Shown in pieces: positions 26,501-41,117 of a stretch of DNA of 64,000 bases. The translations under genes and the position numbers were made by a program. The notes beneath the pieces are model-generated. The model had not been told where the DNA came from. It worked only from the letters and a program-made list of their open reading frames with translations, and searched no databases. This DNA is from Meconema thalassinum. Taxonomy: Eukaryota > Arthropoda > Insecta > Orthoptera > Tettigoniidae. The stretch covers positions 20,314,708 through 20,378,707 of the forward strand of contig OX336395.1 in the NCBI GenBank assembly GCA_946902985.2, given 5' to 3'. Position 1 is the stretch's first letter; each line of letters begins with the position of its first letter.

Positions 26501-29500
26501 ATTAATTGTTAATATGGCAACACTGAAGAATGGCTTCAAGGCTGTCTTTATTGTTATGTTGACCGACTGGAAGACACAATATTAATTGTTAATGTGGCAA
26601 CACTGTAGAATGGCTTCAAGGCTGTCTTTATTGTTATGTTGACCGACTGAAGATACAATATTAATTGTTACTGTGGCAACACTGCAGAATGGCTTCAAGG
26701 CTGTCTTTATTGTTATGTTGACTGACTGGAAGATACAATATTAATTGTTAATGTGACAACACTGTAGAATGGCTTCAAGGCTGTCTTTATTGTTATGTTG
26801 ACCGACTGGAAGACACAATATTAATTGTTAATATGGCAACACTGTAGAGTGGCTTCAAGGCTGTCTTTATTGTTATGTTGACCGACTGAAGACACAGTAT
26901 TAATTGTTAATGTGGCAACACTGTAGAATGGCTTCAAGGCTGTATTTATTGTTATGTTGACCGACTGGAAGATACAATATTAATTGTTAATGTGGCAACA
27001 CTGAAGAATGGCTTCAAGGCTGTCTTTATTGTTATGTTGACCGACTGAAGATACAATATTAATTGTTAATATGGCAACACTGTAGAATGGCTTCAAGGCT
27101 GTCTTTATTGTTATGTTGACCGACTGAAGATACAATATTAATTGTTAATGTGGCAACACTGTAGAGTGGCTTCAAGGCTGTCTTTATTGTTATGTTGACC
27201 GACTGAAGATACAATATTAATTGTTAATATGGCAACACTGTAGAGTGGCTTCAAGGCTGTCATTATTGTTATGTTGACCGACTGAAGATACAATATTAAT
27301 TGTTACTGTGGCAACACTGTAGAATGGCTTCAAGGCTGTCTTTATTGTTATGTTGACCGACTGGAAGATACAATATTAATTGTTAATATGGCAACACTGA
27401 AGAATGGCTTCAAGGCTGTCTTTATTGTTAAGTTGACCGACTGGAAGACACAATATTAATTGTTAATGTGGCAACACTGTAGAATGGCTTCAAGGCTGTC
27501 TTTATTGTTATGTTGACCGACTGGAAGACACAATATTAATTGTTAATATGGCAACACTGAAGAATGGCTTCAAGGCTGTCTTTATGGTTAAGTTGAACGA
27601 CTGGAAGACACAATATTAATTGTTAATGTAGCAACACTGAAGAATGGCTTCAAGGTTGTCTTTATTGTTATGTTGACTGACTGAAGATACAATATTAGTT
27701 GTTAATGTGGCAATACTGAAGAATGGCCTCAAAGCTGTCTTTATTGTTATGTTGACCGACTGAAGATACAATATTAATTGTCAATGTGGCAACACTGAAG
27801 AATGGCTTCAAGGCTGTCTTTATTGTTATGTTGACCGACTGGAAGATACAATATTAATTGTTAATGTGGCAACACTGTAGAATGGCTTCAAAGCTGTCTT
27901 TATTGTTATGTTGACCGACTGATGATACAATATTAATTGTTAATGTGGCAACACTGAAGAATGGCTCAAGGCTGTCTTTATTGTTATGTTGACCGACTGG
28001 AAGATACAATATTAATTGTTAATGTGGCAACACTGTAGAATGGCTTCAAGGTTGTCTTTATTGTTATGTTGACTGACTGAAGATACAATATTAGTTGTTA
28101 ATGTGGCAACACTGAAGAATGGCTTCAAGGCTGTCTTTATTGTTATGTTGACCGACTGAAGATACAATATTAATTGTTAATATGGCAACACTGATGAATG
28201 GCTTCAAGGCTGTCTTTATTGTTATGTTGACCGACTGAAGATACAATATTAATTGTTAATGTGGCAAAACTGTAGAATGGCTTCAAGGCTGTCTTTATTG
28301 TTATGTTGACTGACTGGAAGACACAATATTAATTGTTAATGTGGCAACACTGTAGAATGGCTTCAAGGCTGTATTTATTGTTATGTTGACCGACTGGAAG
28401 ATACAATATTAATTGTTAATATGGCAACACAGAAGAATGGCTTCAAGCCTGTATTTATTGTTATGTTGACCGACTGGAAGATACAATATTAATTGTTAAT
28501 ATGGCAACACTGTAGAATGGCTTCAAGGCTGTCTTTATTGTTATGTTGACCAACTGGAAGACACAATATTAATTGTTAATGTGGCAACACTGTAGAATGG
28601 CTTCAAGGCTGTCTTTATTGTTATGTTGACCGACTGGAAGATACAATATTATGTGTTAATGTGGCAACACTGTAGAATGGCTTCAAGGCTGTCTTTATTG
28701 TTATGTTGACCGACTGGAAGACACAATATTAATTGTTAATGTGGCAACACTGTAGAATGGCTTCAAGGCTGTCTTTATTGTTATGTTGACCGACTGGAAG
28801 ACACAATATTAATTGTTAATGTGGCAACACTGAAGAATGGCTTCAAGGCTGTATTTATTGTTATGTTGACCGACTGGAAGATACAATATTAATTGTTCAT
28901 ATGGCAACACTGAAGAATGGCTTCAAGCCTGTATTTATTGTTATGTTGACCGACTGGAAGATACAATATTAATTGTTAATGTGGCAACACTGTAGAATGG
29001 CTTCAAGGCTGTCTTTATTGTTATGTTGACCGACTGAAGACACAGTATTAATTGTTAATGTGGCAACACTGTAGAATGGCTTCAAGGCTGTATTTATTGT
29101 TATGTTGACCGACAGTAAGATACAATATTAATTGTTAATGTGGCAACACTGAAGAATGGCTTCAAGGCTGTCTTTATTGTTATGTTGACCGACTGAAGAC
29201 ACAGTATTAATTGTTAATGTGGCAACACTGAAGAATGGCTTCAAGGCTGTCTTTATTGTTATGTTGACCGACTGGTAGATACAATATTATTTGTTAATAT
29301 GGCAAAACTGTAGAATGGCTTCAAGGCTATCTTTATTATTATGTTGACCGACTGGTAGATACAATATTAATATTGTTAATGTGGCAACACTGCAGAATGG
29401 CTTCAAGGCTGTCTTTATTATTATGTTGACTGACTGGAAGATACAATATTAATATTGTTAATGTGGCAACACTGAAGAATGGCTTCAAAGCTGTCTTTAT

Positions 29501-32500
29501 TGTTAAGTTGACCGACTGGAAGATACAATATTAATTGTTAATATGGCAAAACTGTAGAATGGCTTCAAGGCTGTCTTTATTGTTATGTTGACCGACTGGA
29601 AGACACAATATTAATTGTTAATATGGCAACACTGAAGAATGGCTTCAAGGCTGTATTTATTGTTATGTTGACCGACTGGGAGATACAATATTAATTGTTA
29701 ATGTTGCAACACTGTAGAATGGCTTCAAGGCTGTCTTTATTGTTATGTTGACTGACTGAAGACACAGTATTAATTGTTAATGTGGCAACACTGAAGAATG
29801 GCTTCAAGGCTGTCTTTATTGTTATGTTGACTGACTGGAAGATACAATATTAATTGTTAATATGGCAACACTGTAGAATGGATTCAAGGCTGTCTTTATT
29901 GTTATGTTGACCGACTGAAGACACAGTATTAATTGTTAATGTGGCAACACTGAAGAATGGCTTAAAGGCTGTATTTATTGTTATGTTGACCGACTGGAAG
30001 ATACAATATTAATTGTTAATATGGCAACACTGTAGAATGGCTTCAAGGCTGTATTTATTGTTATGTTGGCTGGCTGGAAGATACAATATTAATTGTTAAT
30101 ATGGCAACACTGTAGAATGGCTTCAAGGCTGTATTTATTGTTATGTTGACCGACTGGAAGATACAATATTAATTGTTAATATGGCAACACAGAAGAATGG
30201 CTTCAAGCCTGTATTTATTGTTATGTTGACCGACTGGAAGATACAATATTAATTGTTAATATGGCAACATTGTAGAAAGGCTTCAAGGTTGTCTTTATTG
30301 TTATGTTGACTGACTGAAGATACAATATTAGTTGTTAATGTGGCAACACTGAAGAATGGCTTCAAGGCTGTCTTTATTGTTATGTTGACCGACTGAAGAT
30401 ACAATATTAATTGTTAATATGGCAACACTGAAGAATGGCTTCAAGGCTGTCTTTATTGTTATGTTGACCGACTGAAGATACAATATTAATTGTTAATGTG
30501 ACAAAACTGTAGAATGGCTTCAAGGCTGTCTTTATTGTTATGTTGACTGACTGGAAGACACAATATTAATTGTTAATGTGGCAACACTGTAGAATGGCTT
30601 CAAGGCTGTATTTATTGTTATGTTGACCGACTGGAAGATACAATATTAATTGTTAATATGGCAACACAGAAGAATGGCTTCAAGCCTGTATTTATTGTTA
30701 TGTTGACCGACTGGAAGATACAATATTAATTGTTAATATGGCAACACTGTAGAATGGCTTCAAGGCTGTCTTTATTGTTATGTTGACCAACTGGAAGACA
30801 CAATATTAATTGTTAATGTGGCAACACTGTAGAATGGCTTCAAGGCTGTCTTTATTGTTATGTTGACCGACTGGATGATACAATATTATGTGTTAATGTG
30901 GCAACACTGTAGAATGGCTTCAAGGCTGTCTTTATTGTTATGTTGACCGACTGGAAGACACAATATTAATTGTTAATGTGGCAACACTGTAGAATGGCTT
31001 CAAGGCTGTCTTTATTGTTATGTTGACCGACTGGAAGACACAATATTAATTGTTAATGTGGCAACACTGTAGAATGGCTTCAAGGCTGTATTTATTGTTA
31101 TGTTGACCGACTGGAAGATACAATATTAATTGTTCATATGGCAACACTGAAGAATGGCTTCAAGCCTGTATTTATTGTTATGTTGACCGACTGGAAGATA
31201 CAATATTAATTGTTAATATGGCAACACTGAAGAATGGCTTCAAGCCTGTATTTATTGTTATGTTGACCGACTGGAAGACACAATATTAATTGTTAATATG
31301 GCAACACTGAAGAATGGCTTCAAGGCTGTATTTATTGTTATGTTGACCGACTGGAAGACACAATATTAATAGTTAATATGGCAACACTGAAGAATGGCTT
31401 CAAGCCTGTATTTATTGTTATGTTGACCGACTGGAAGATACAATATTAATTGTTAATGTGGCAACACTGTAGAATGGCTTCAAGGCTGTCTTTATTGTTA
31501 TGTTGACCGACTGAAGACACAGTATTAATTGTTAATGTGGCAACACTGTAGAATGGCTTCAAGGCTGTATTTATTGTTATGTTGACCGACTGGAAGATAC
31601 AATATTAATTGTTAATGTGGCAACACTGAAGAATGGCTTCAAGGCTGTCTTTATTGTTATGTTGACCGACTGAAGACACAGTATTAATTGTTAATGTGGC
31701 AACACTGAAGAATGGCTTCAAGGCTGTCTTTATTGTTATGTTGACCGACTGGAAGATACAATATTAATATTGTTAATGTGGCAACACTGAAGAATGGCTT
31801 CAAGGTTGTCTTTATTGTTATGTTGACCGACTAGAAGACACAATATTAATTGTTAATGTGGCAACACTGTAGAATGGCTTCAAGGCTGTCATTATTGTTA
31901 AGTTGACCGACTGGAAGACACAATATTAATTGTTAATATGGCAACACTGAAGAATGGCTTCAAGGCTGTCTTTATTGTTATGTTGACCGACCGGAAGACA
32001 CAATATTAATTGTTAATATGGCAACACTGAAGAATGGCTTCAAGGCTGTCTTTATTGTTATGTTGACTGACTGGAAGATACAATATTAATTGTTAATGTG
32101 GCAACACTGTAGAATGGCTTCAAGCCTGTATTTATTGTTATGTTGACCGACTGAAGACACAGTATTAATTGTTAATGTGGCAACACTGTAGAATGGCTTC
32201 AAGGCTGTCTTTATTGTTATGTTGACCGACTAAAGACACAATATTAATTGTTAATATGGCAAAACTGTAGAATGGCTTCTAGGCTGTCTTTATTGTTAAG
32301 TTGACCGACTAAAGACACAATATTAATTGTTAATATGGCAACACTGAGGAATGGCTTCAAGATTGTCTTTATTGTTATGTTGACCGACTGGGAGATACAA
32401 TATTAATTGTTAATGTTGCAACACTGTAGAATGGCTTCAAGGCTGTCTTTATTGTTATGTTGACCGACTGAAGACACAGTATTAATTGTTAATGTGGCAA

Positions 32501-34100
32501 CAGTGAAGAATGGCTTCAAGGCTGTCTTTATTGTTATGTTGACTGACTGGAAGATACAATATTAATTGTTAATATGGCAACACTGTAGAATGGCTTCAAG
32601 GCTGTCTTTATGGTTATGTTGACCGACTGAAGACACAGTATTAATTGTTAATGTGGCAACACTGAAGAATGGCTTCAAGGCTGTATTTATTGTTATGTTG
32701 ACCGACTGGAAGATACAATATTAATTGTTAATATGGCAACACTGTAGAATGGCTTCAAGGCTGTATTTATTGTTATGTTGGCTGGCTGGAAGATACAATC
32801 TTAATTGTTAATATGGTAACACTGTAGAATGGCTTCAAGGCTGTATTTATTGTTATGTTGACCGACTGAAGATACAATACTAATTGTTAATATGGCAACA
32901 CTGTAGAATGGCTTCAAGGCTGTATTTATTGTTATGTTGGCTGGCTGGAATATACAATATTAATTGTTAATATGGCAACACTGAAGAATGGCTTCAAGGC
33001 TGTCTTTAATGTTATGATGACCGACTGGAAGACACAATATTAATTGTTAATGTGGCAACACTGTAGAATGGCTTCAAGGCTGTCTTTATTGTTATGTTGA
33101 CCGACTGGAAGATACAATATTAATTGTTAATGTGGCAACACTGTAGAATGGCTTCAAGGCTGTCTTTATTGTTATGTTGACCGACTGAAAGATACAATAT
33201 TAATTGTTAATGTGGCAACACTGTAGAATGGCTTCAAGGCTGTCTTTATTGTTATGTTGACCGACTGGAGGATACAATATTAATTGTTAATGTGGCAACA
33301 CTGAAGAATGATTCCAAGGCTGTCTTAATTGTTATGTTGACCGACTGGAAGACACAATATTAATTGTTAATGTGGCAACACTGTAGAATGGCTTCAAGGC
33401 TGTCTTTATTGTTATGTTGACCGACTGGAAGACACAATATTAATTGTTAATGTGGCAACACTGTAGAATGGCTTCAAGGCTGTCTTTATTGTTATGTTGA
33501 CCGACTGGAAGACACAATATTAATTGTTAATGTGGCAACACTGTAGAATGGCTTCAAGGCTGTCTTTATTGTTATGTTGACCGACTGGAAGATACAATAT
33601 TAATTGTTAATGTGGCAACACTGAAGAATGGCTTCAAGGCTGTCTTTATTGTTATGTTGACTGACTGGAAGATACAATATTAATTGTTAATGTGGCAACA
33701 CTGTAGAATGACTACAAGGCTGTCTTTATTGTTATGTTGGTCGACTGGAAGATACAATATTAATATTGTTAATGTGGCAACACTGCAGAATGGCTTTAAG
33801 GCTGTCTTTATTGTTATGTTGACCGACTGAAGATACGATATTAATTGTTAATGTGGCAACACTGTAGAATGGCTTCAAGGCTGTCTTTATTGTTATGTTG
33901 ACCGACTGGAAGATACAATATTATGTGTTAATGTGGCAACACTGTAGAATGGCTTCAAGGCTGTCTTTATTGTTATGTTGACCGACTGGAAGACACAATA
34001 TTAATTGTTAATGTGGCAACACTGTAGAATGGCTTCAAGGCTGTCTTTATTGTTATGTTGACCGACTGGAAGACACAATATTAATTGTTAATGTGGCAAC
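18200..34100. repeat. About 8.5-8.8-kb offset duplication inside the satellite
   Basis: Block about 18.2-25.6 kb recurs at about 27.0-34.1 kb. Markers are offset by 8772 bp at first (AAGTTGACC 18658 and 27430; AAGGTTGTC 18880 and 27652). After the loss of about three monomers the offset is 8536 bp (24761 and 33297; TTGGTCGACT 25201 and 33737). Boundaries are approximate. Confidence 0.85.
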
Positions 34101-37100
34101 ACTGAAGAATGGCTTCAAGGCTGTATTTATTGTTATGTTGACCGACTGGAAGATACAATATTAATTGTTCATATGGCAACACTGAAGAATGGCTTCAAGC
34201 CTGTATTTATTGTTATGTTGACCGACTGGAAGATACAATATTAATTGTTAATGTGGCAACACTGTAGAATGGCTTCAAGGCTGTCTTTATTGTTATGTTG
34301 ACCGACTGAAGACACAGTATTAATTGTTAATGTGGCAACACTGTAGAATGGCTTCAAGGCTGTATTTATTGTTATGTTGACCGACAGTAAGATACAATAT
34401 TAATTGTTAATGTGGCAACACTGAAGAATGGCTTCAAGGCTGTCTTTATTGTTATGTTGACCGACTGAAGACACAGTATTAATTGTTAATGTGGCAACAC
34501 TGTAGAATGGCTTCAAGCCTGTATTTATTGTTATGTTGACCGACTGAAGACACAGTATTAATTGTTAATGTGGCAACACTGTAGAATGGCTTCAAGGCTG
34601 TCTTTATTGTTATGTTGACCGACTAAAGACACAATATTAATTGTTAATATGGCAAAACTGTAGAATGGCTTCAAGGCTGTCTTTATTGTTAAGTTGACCG
34701 ACTAAAGACACAATATTAATTGTTAATATGGCAACACTGAAGAATGGCTTCAAGGCTGTCTTTATTGTTATGTTGACCGACTGGTAGATACAATATTATT
34801 TGTTAATATGGCAAAACTGTAGAATGGCTTCAAGGCTATCTTTATTATTATGTTGACCGACTGGTAGATACAATATTAATATTGTTAATGTGGCAACACT
34901 GCAGAATGGCTTCAAGGCTGTCTTTATTATTATGTTGACTGACTGGAAGATACAATATTAATATTGTTAATGTGGCAACACTGAAGAATGGCTTCAAAGC
35001 TGTCTTTATTGTTAAGTTGACCGACTGGAAGATACAATATTAATTGTTAATATGGCAAAACTGTAGAATGGCTTCAAGGCTGTCTTTATTGTTATGTTGA
35101 CCGACTGGAAGACACAATATTAATTGTTAATATGGCAACACTGAAGAAAGGCTTCAAGGCTGTATTTATTGTTATGTTGACCGACTGGGAGATACAATAT
35201 TAATTGTTAATGTTGCAACACTGTAGAATGGCTTCAAGGCTGTCTTTATTGTTATGTTGACTGACTGAAGACACAGTATCAATTGTTAATGTGGCAACAC
35301 TGAAGAATGGCTTCAAGGCTGTCTTTATTGTTATGTTGACTGACTGGAAGATACAATATTAATTGTTAATGTGGCAACACTGTAGAATGGATTCAAGGCT
35401 GTCTTTATTGTTATGTTGACCGACTGAAGACACAGTATTAATTGTTAATGTGGCAACACTGAAGAATGGCTTAAAGGCTGTATTTATTGTTATGTTGACC
35501 GACTGGAAGATACAATATTAATTGTTAATATGGCAACACTGTAGAATGGCTTCAAGGCTGTATTTATTGTTATGTTGGCTGGCTGGAAGATACAATATTA
35601 ATTGTTAATATGGCAACACTGTAGAATGGCATCAAGGCTGTATTTATTGTTATGTTGACCGACTGGAAGATACAATATTAATTGTTAATATGGCAACACA
35701 GAAGAATGGCTTCAAGCCTGTATTTATTGTTATGTTGACCGACTGGAAGATACAATATTAATTGTTAATATGGCAACATTGTAGAAAGGCTTCAAGGTTG
35801 TCTTTATTGTTATGTTGACTGACTGAAGATACAATATTAGTTGTTAATGTGGCAACACTGAAGAATGGCTTCAAGGCTGTCTTTATTGTTATGTTGACCG
35901 ACTGAAGATACAATATTAATTGTTAATATGGCAACACTGAAGAATGGCTTCAAGGCTGTCTTTATTGTTATGTTGACCGACTGAAGATACAATATTAATT
36001 GTTAATGTGACAAAACTGTAGAATGGCTTCAAGGCTGTCTTTATTGTTATGTTGACTGACTGGAAGACACAATATTAATTGTTAATGTGGCAACACTGTA
36101 GAATGGCTTCAAGGCTGTATTTATTGTTATGTTGACCGACTGGAAGATACAATATTAATTGTTAATATGGCAACACAGAAGAATGGCTTCAAGCCTGTAT
36201 TTATTGTTATGTTGACCGACTGGAAGATACAATATTAATTGTTAATATGGCAACACTGTAGAATGGCTTCAAGGCTGTCTTTATTGTTATGTTGACCAAC
36301 TGGAAGACACAATATTAATTGTTAATGTGGCAACACTGTAGAATGGCTTCAAGGCTGTCTTTATTGTTATGTTGACCGACTGGATGATACAATATTATGT
36401 GTTAATGTGGCAACACTGTAGAATGGCTTCAAGGCTGTCTTTATTGTTATGTTGACCGACTGGAAGACACAATATTAATTGTTAATGTGGCAACACTGTA
36501 GAATGGCTTCAAGGCTGTCTTTATTGTTATGTTGACCGACTGGAAGACACAATATTAATTGTTAATGTGGCAACACTGTAGAATGGCTTCAAGGCTGTAT
36601 TTATTGTTATGTTGACCGACTGGAAGATACAATATTAATTGTTCATATGGCAACACTGAAGAATGGCTTCAAGCCTGTATTTATTGTTATGTTGACCGAC
36701 TGGAAGATACAATATTAATTGTTAATATGGCAACACTGAAGAATGGCTTCAAGCCTGTATTTATTGTTATGTTGACCGACTGGAAGACACAATATTAATT
36801 GTTAATATGGCAACACTGAAGAATGGCTTCAAGGCTGTATTTATTGTTATGTTGACCGACTGGAAGACACAATATTAATAGTTAATATGGCAACACTGAA
36901 GAATGGCTTCAAGCCTGTATTTATTGTTATGTTGACCGACTGGAAGATACAATATTAATTGTTAATGTGGCAACACTGTAGAATGGCTTCAAGGCTGTCT
37001 TTATTGTTATGTTGACCGACTGAAGACACAGTATTAATTGTTAATGTGGCAACACTGTAGAATGGCTTCAAGGCTGTATTTATTGTTATGTTGACCGACT

Positions 37101-39120
37101 GGAAGATACAATATTAATTGTTAATGTGGCAACACTGAAGAATGGCTTCAAGGCTGTCTTTATTGTTATGTTGACCGACTGAAGACACAGTATTAATTGT
37201 TAATGTGGCAACACTGAAGAATGGCTTCAAGGCTGTCTTTATTGTTATGTTGACCGACTGGAAGATACAATATTAATATTGTTAATGTGGCAACACTGAA
37301 GAATGGCTTCAAGGTTGTCTTTATTGTTATGTTGACCGACTAGAAGACACAATATTAATTGTTAATGTGGCAACACTGTAGAATGGCTTCAAGGCTGTCA
37401 TTATTGTTAAGTTGACCGACTGGAAGACACAATATTAATTGTTAATATGGCAACACTGAAGAATGGCTTCAAGGCTGTCTTTATTGTTATGTTGACCGAC
37501 CGGAAGACACAATATTAATTGTTAATATGGCAACACTGAAGAATGGCTTCAAGGCTGTCTTTATTGTTATGTTGACTGACTGGAAGATACAATATTAATT
37601 GTTAATGTGGCAACACTGTAGAATGGCTTCAAGCCTGTATTTATTGTTATGTTGACCGACTGAAGACACAGTATTAATTGTTAATGTGGCAACACTGTAG
37701 AATGGCTTCAAGGCTGTCTTTATTGTTATGTTGACCGACTAAAGACACAATATTAATTGTTAATATGGCAAAACTGTAGAATGGCTTCTAGGCTGTCTTT
37801 ATTGTTAAGTTGACCGACTAAAGACACAATATTAATTGTTAATATGGCAACACTGAGGAATGGCTTCAAGATTGTCTTTATTGTTATGTTGACCGACTGG
37901 GAGATACAATATTAATTGTTAATGTTGCAACACTGTAGAATGGCTTCAAGGCGGTCTTTATTGTTATGTTGACCGACTGAAGACACAGTATTAATTGTTA
38001 ATGTGGCAACAGTGAAGAATGGCTTCAAGGCTGTCTTTATTGTTATGTTGACTGACTGGAAGATACAATATTAATTGTTAATATGGCAACACTGTAGAAT
38101 GGCTTCAAGGCTGTATTTATTGTTATGTTGACCGACTGAAGATACAATACTAATTGTTAATATGGCAACACTGTAGAATGGCTTCAAGGCTGTATTTATT
38201 GTTATGTTGGCTGGCTGGAATATACAATATTAATTGTTAATATGGCAACACTGAAGAATGGCTTCAAGGCTGTCTTTAATGTTATGATGACCGACTGGAA
38301 GACACAATATTAATTGTTAATGTGGCAACACTGTAGAATGGCTTCAAGGCTGTCTTTATTGTTATGTTGACCGACTGGAAGATACAATATTAATTGTTAA
38401 TGTGGCAACACTGTAGAATGGCTTCAAGGCTGTCTTTATTGTTATGTTGACCGACTGAAAGATACAATATTAATTGTTAATGTGGCAACACTGTAGAATG
38501 GCTTCAAGGCTGTCTTTATTGTTATGTTGACCGAATGGAGGATACAATATTAATTGTTAATGTGGCAACACTGAAGAATGATTCCAAGGCTGTCTTAATT
38601 GTTATGTTGACCGACTGGAAGACACAATATTAATTGTTAATGTGGCAACACTGTAGAATGGCTTCAAGGCTGTCTTTATTGTTATGTTGACCGACTGGAA
38701 GACACAATATTAATTGTTAATGTGGCAACACTGTAGAATGGCTTCAAGGCTGTCTTTATTGTTATGTTGACCGACTGGAAGACACAATATTAATTGTTAA
38801 TGTGGCAACACTGTAGAATGGCTTCAAGGCTGTCTTTATTGTTATGTTGACCGACTGGAAGATACAATATTAATTGTTAATGTGGCAACACTGAAGAATG
38901 GCTTCAAGGCTGTCTTTATTGTTATGTTGACTGACTGGAAGATACAATATTAATTGTTAATGTGGCAACACTGTAGAATGACTACAAGGCTGTCTTTATT
39001 GTTATGTTGGTCGACTGGAAGATACAATATTAATATTGTTAATGTGGCAACACTGCAGAATGGCTTTAAGGCTGTCTTTATTGTTATGTTGACCGACTGA
39101 AGATACGATATTAATTGTTA
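28590..39120. repeat. 5.3-5.5-kb tandem duplication inside the satellite
   Basis: Copy 1 spans about 28.59-33.86 kb and copy 2 about 33.86-39.12 kb. Shared private variants include ATTATGTGTT 28648/33920, GGATGATAC near 30880/36390, CACTGAGGA 32342/37851, AATGATTCC 33307/38577 and AGATACGATA 33831/39101. The offset moves from 5272 to 5509 and back to 5270 bp because three-monomer blocks were gained and lost. Confidence 0.9.
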
Positions 39121-41117
39121 ATGTGGCAACACTGTAGAATGACTACAAGGCTGTCTTTATTGTTATGTTGACCGACTGGAAGATACAATATTAATTGATA
39201 ATGTGGCAACACTGTAGAATGGCTTCAAGGCTGTCTTCATTGTTATGTTGACCGACTGGAATACACAATATTAATTGTTAATGTGGCAACATTGTAGAAT
39301 GACTACAAGGCTGTCTTTATTGTTATGTTGACCGACTGGAAGATACAATATTAATTGATAATGTGGCAACACTGTAGAATGGCTTCAAGGCTGTCTTTAT
39401 TGTTTTGTTGACCGACTGGAAGACACAATATTAATTGTTAATTTGGCAACATTGTAGAATGGCTTCAAGGCTGTCTTCATTGTTATGTTGACCGACTGGA
39501 AGATACAATAGTAATTGTTAATGTGGCAACACTGTAGAATGGCTTCAAGGCTGTCTTTATTGTTATGTTGACCGACTGGAAGATACAATATTAATTGTTA
39601 ATGTGGCAACACTGTAGAATGGCTTCAAGGCTGTCTTTATTGTTATGTTGACCGACTGAAAGATACAATATTAATTGTTATTGTGGCAACACTGTAGAAT
39701 GGCTTCAAGGCTGTCTTTATTGTTATGTTGACCGACTGGAGGGTACAATATTAATTGTTAATGTGGCAACACTGAAGAATGACTACAAGGCTGTCTTTAT
39801 TGTTATGTTGACCGACTGGAAGACACAATATTAATTGTTAATATGGCAACACTGTAGAATGGCTTCAAGGCTGTCTTTATTGTTATGTTGACCGACTGGA
39901 AGACACAATATTAATTGTTAATGTGGCAACACTGTAGAATGGCTTCAAGGCTGTCTTTATTGTTATGTTGACCGACTGGAAGATACAATATTAATTGTTA
40001 ATGTGGCAACACTGAAGAATGGCTTCAAGGCTGTCTTTATTGTTATGTTGACTGACTGAAGATACAATATTAATTGTTAATATGGCAACACTGTAGAATG
40101 GCTTCAAAGCTGTCTTTATTGTTATGTTGACCGACTGGAAGATACAATATTAATTGTAAATGTGGCAACACTGAAGAATGGCTTCAAGGCTGTCTTTATT
40201 GTTATGTTGACCGACTGGAAGATATAATATTAATTGTAAATGTGGCAACACTGAAGAATGGCTTCAAGGCTGTCTTTATTGTTATGTTGACCGTCTGGAA
40301 GATACAATATTAATTGTTAATATGGCAACATTGTAGAATGGCTTTAAGGCTGTCTTTATTGTTATGTTGACCGACTGGAAGATACAATATTAATTGTTAA
40401 TGTGGCAACACTGAAGAATGGCTTCAAGGCTGTCTTTATTGTTATGTTGACTGACTGAAGATACAATATTAATTGTTAGTATGGCAACACTGTAGAATGG
40501 CTTCAAGGCTGTCTTTATTCTTATGTTGACTGACTGGAAGACACAATATTAATTGTTAATATGGCAACACTGAAGAATGGCTTCAAGGCTGTCTTTATTG
40601 TTATGTTGACTGACTGAAGATACAATATTAATTGTTAATGTGGCAACACTGAAGAATGGCTTCAAGGCTGTCTTTATTGTTATGTTGACCGACTGGAAGA
40701 CACAATATTAATTGTTAATGTGGCAACACTGAAGAATGGCTTCAAGGCTGTCTTTATTGTTATGTTGACTGACTGAAGATACAATATTAATTGTTAATAT
40801 GGCAACACTGTAGAATGGCTTCAAGGCTGTCTTTATTGTTATGTTGACCGACTGGAAGACACAATATTAATTGTTAATATGGCAACACTGAAGAATGGCT
40901 TCAAGGCTGTCTTTATTGTTAAGTTGACCGACTGGAAGATACAATATTAATTGTTAATGTGGCAACACTGAAGAATGGCTTCAAGGCTGTCTTTATTGTT
41001 ATGTTGACTGACTGAAGATACAATATTAATTGTTAATGTGGCAACACTGTAGAATGGCTTCAAGGCTGTCTTTATTGTTATGTTGACCGACTGGAAGACA
41101 CAATATTAATTGTTAAT

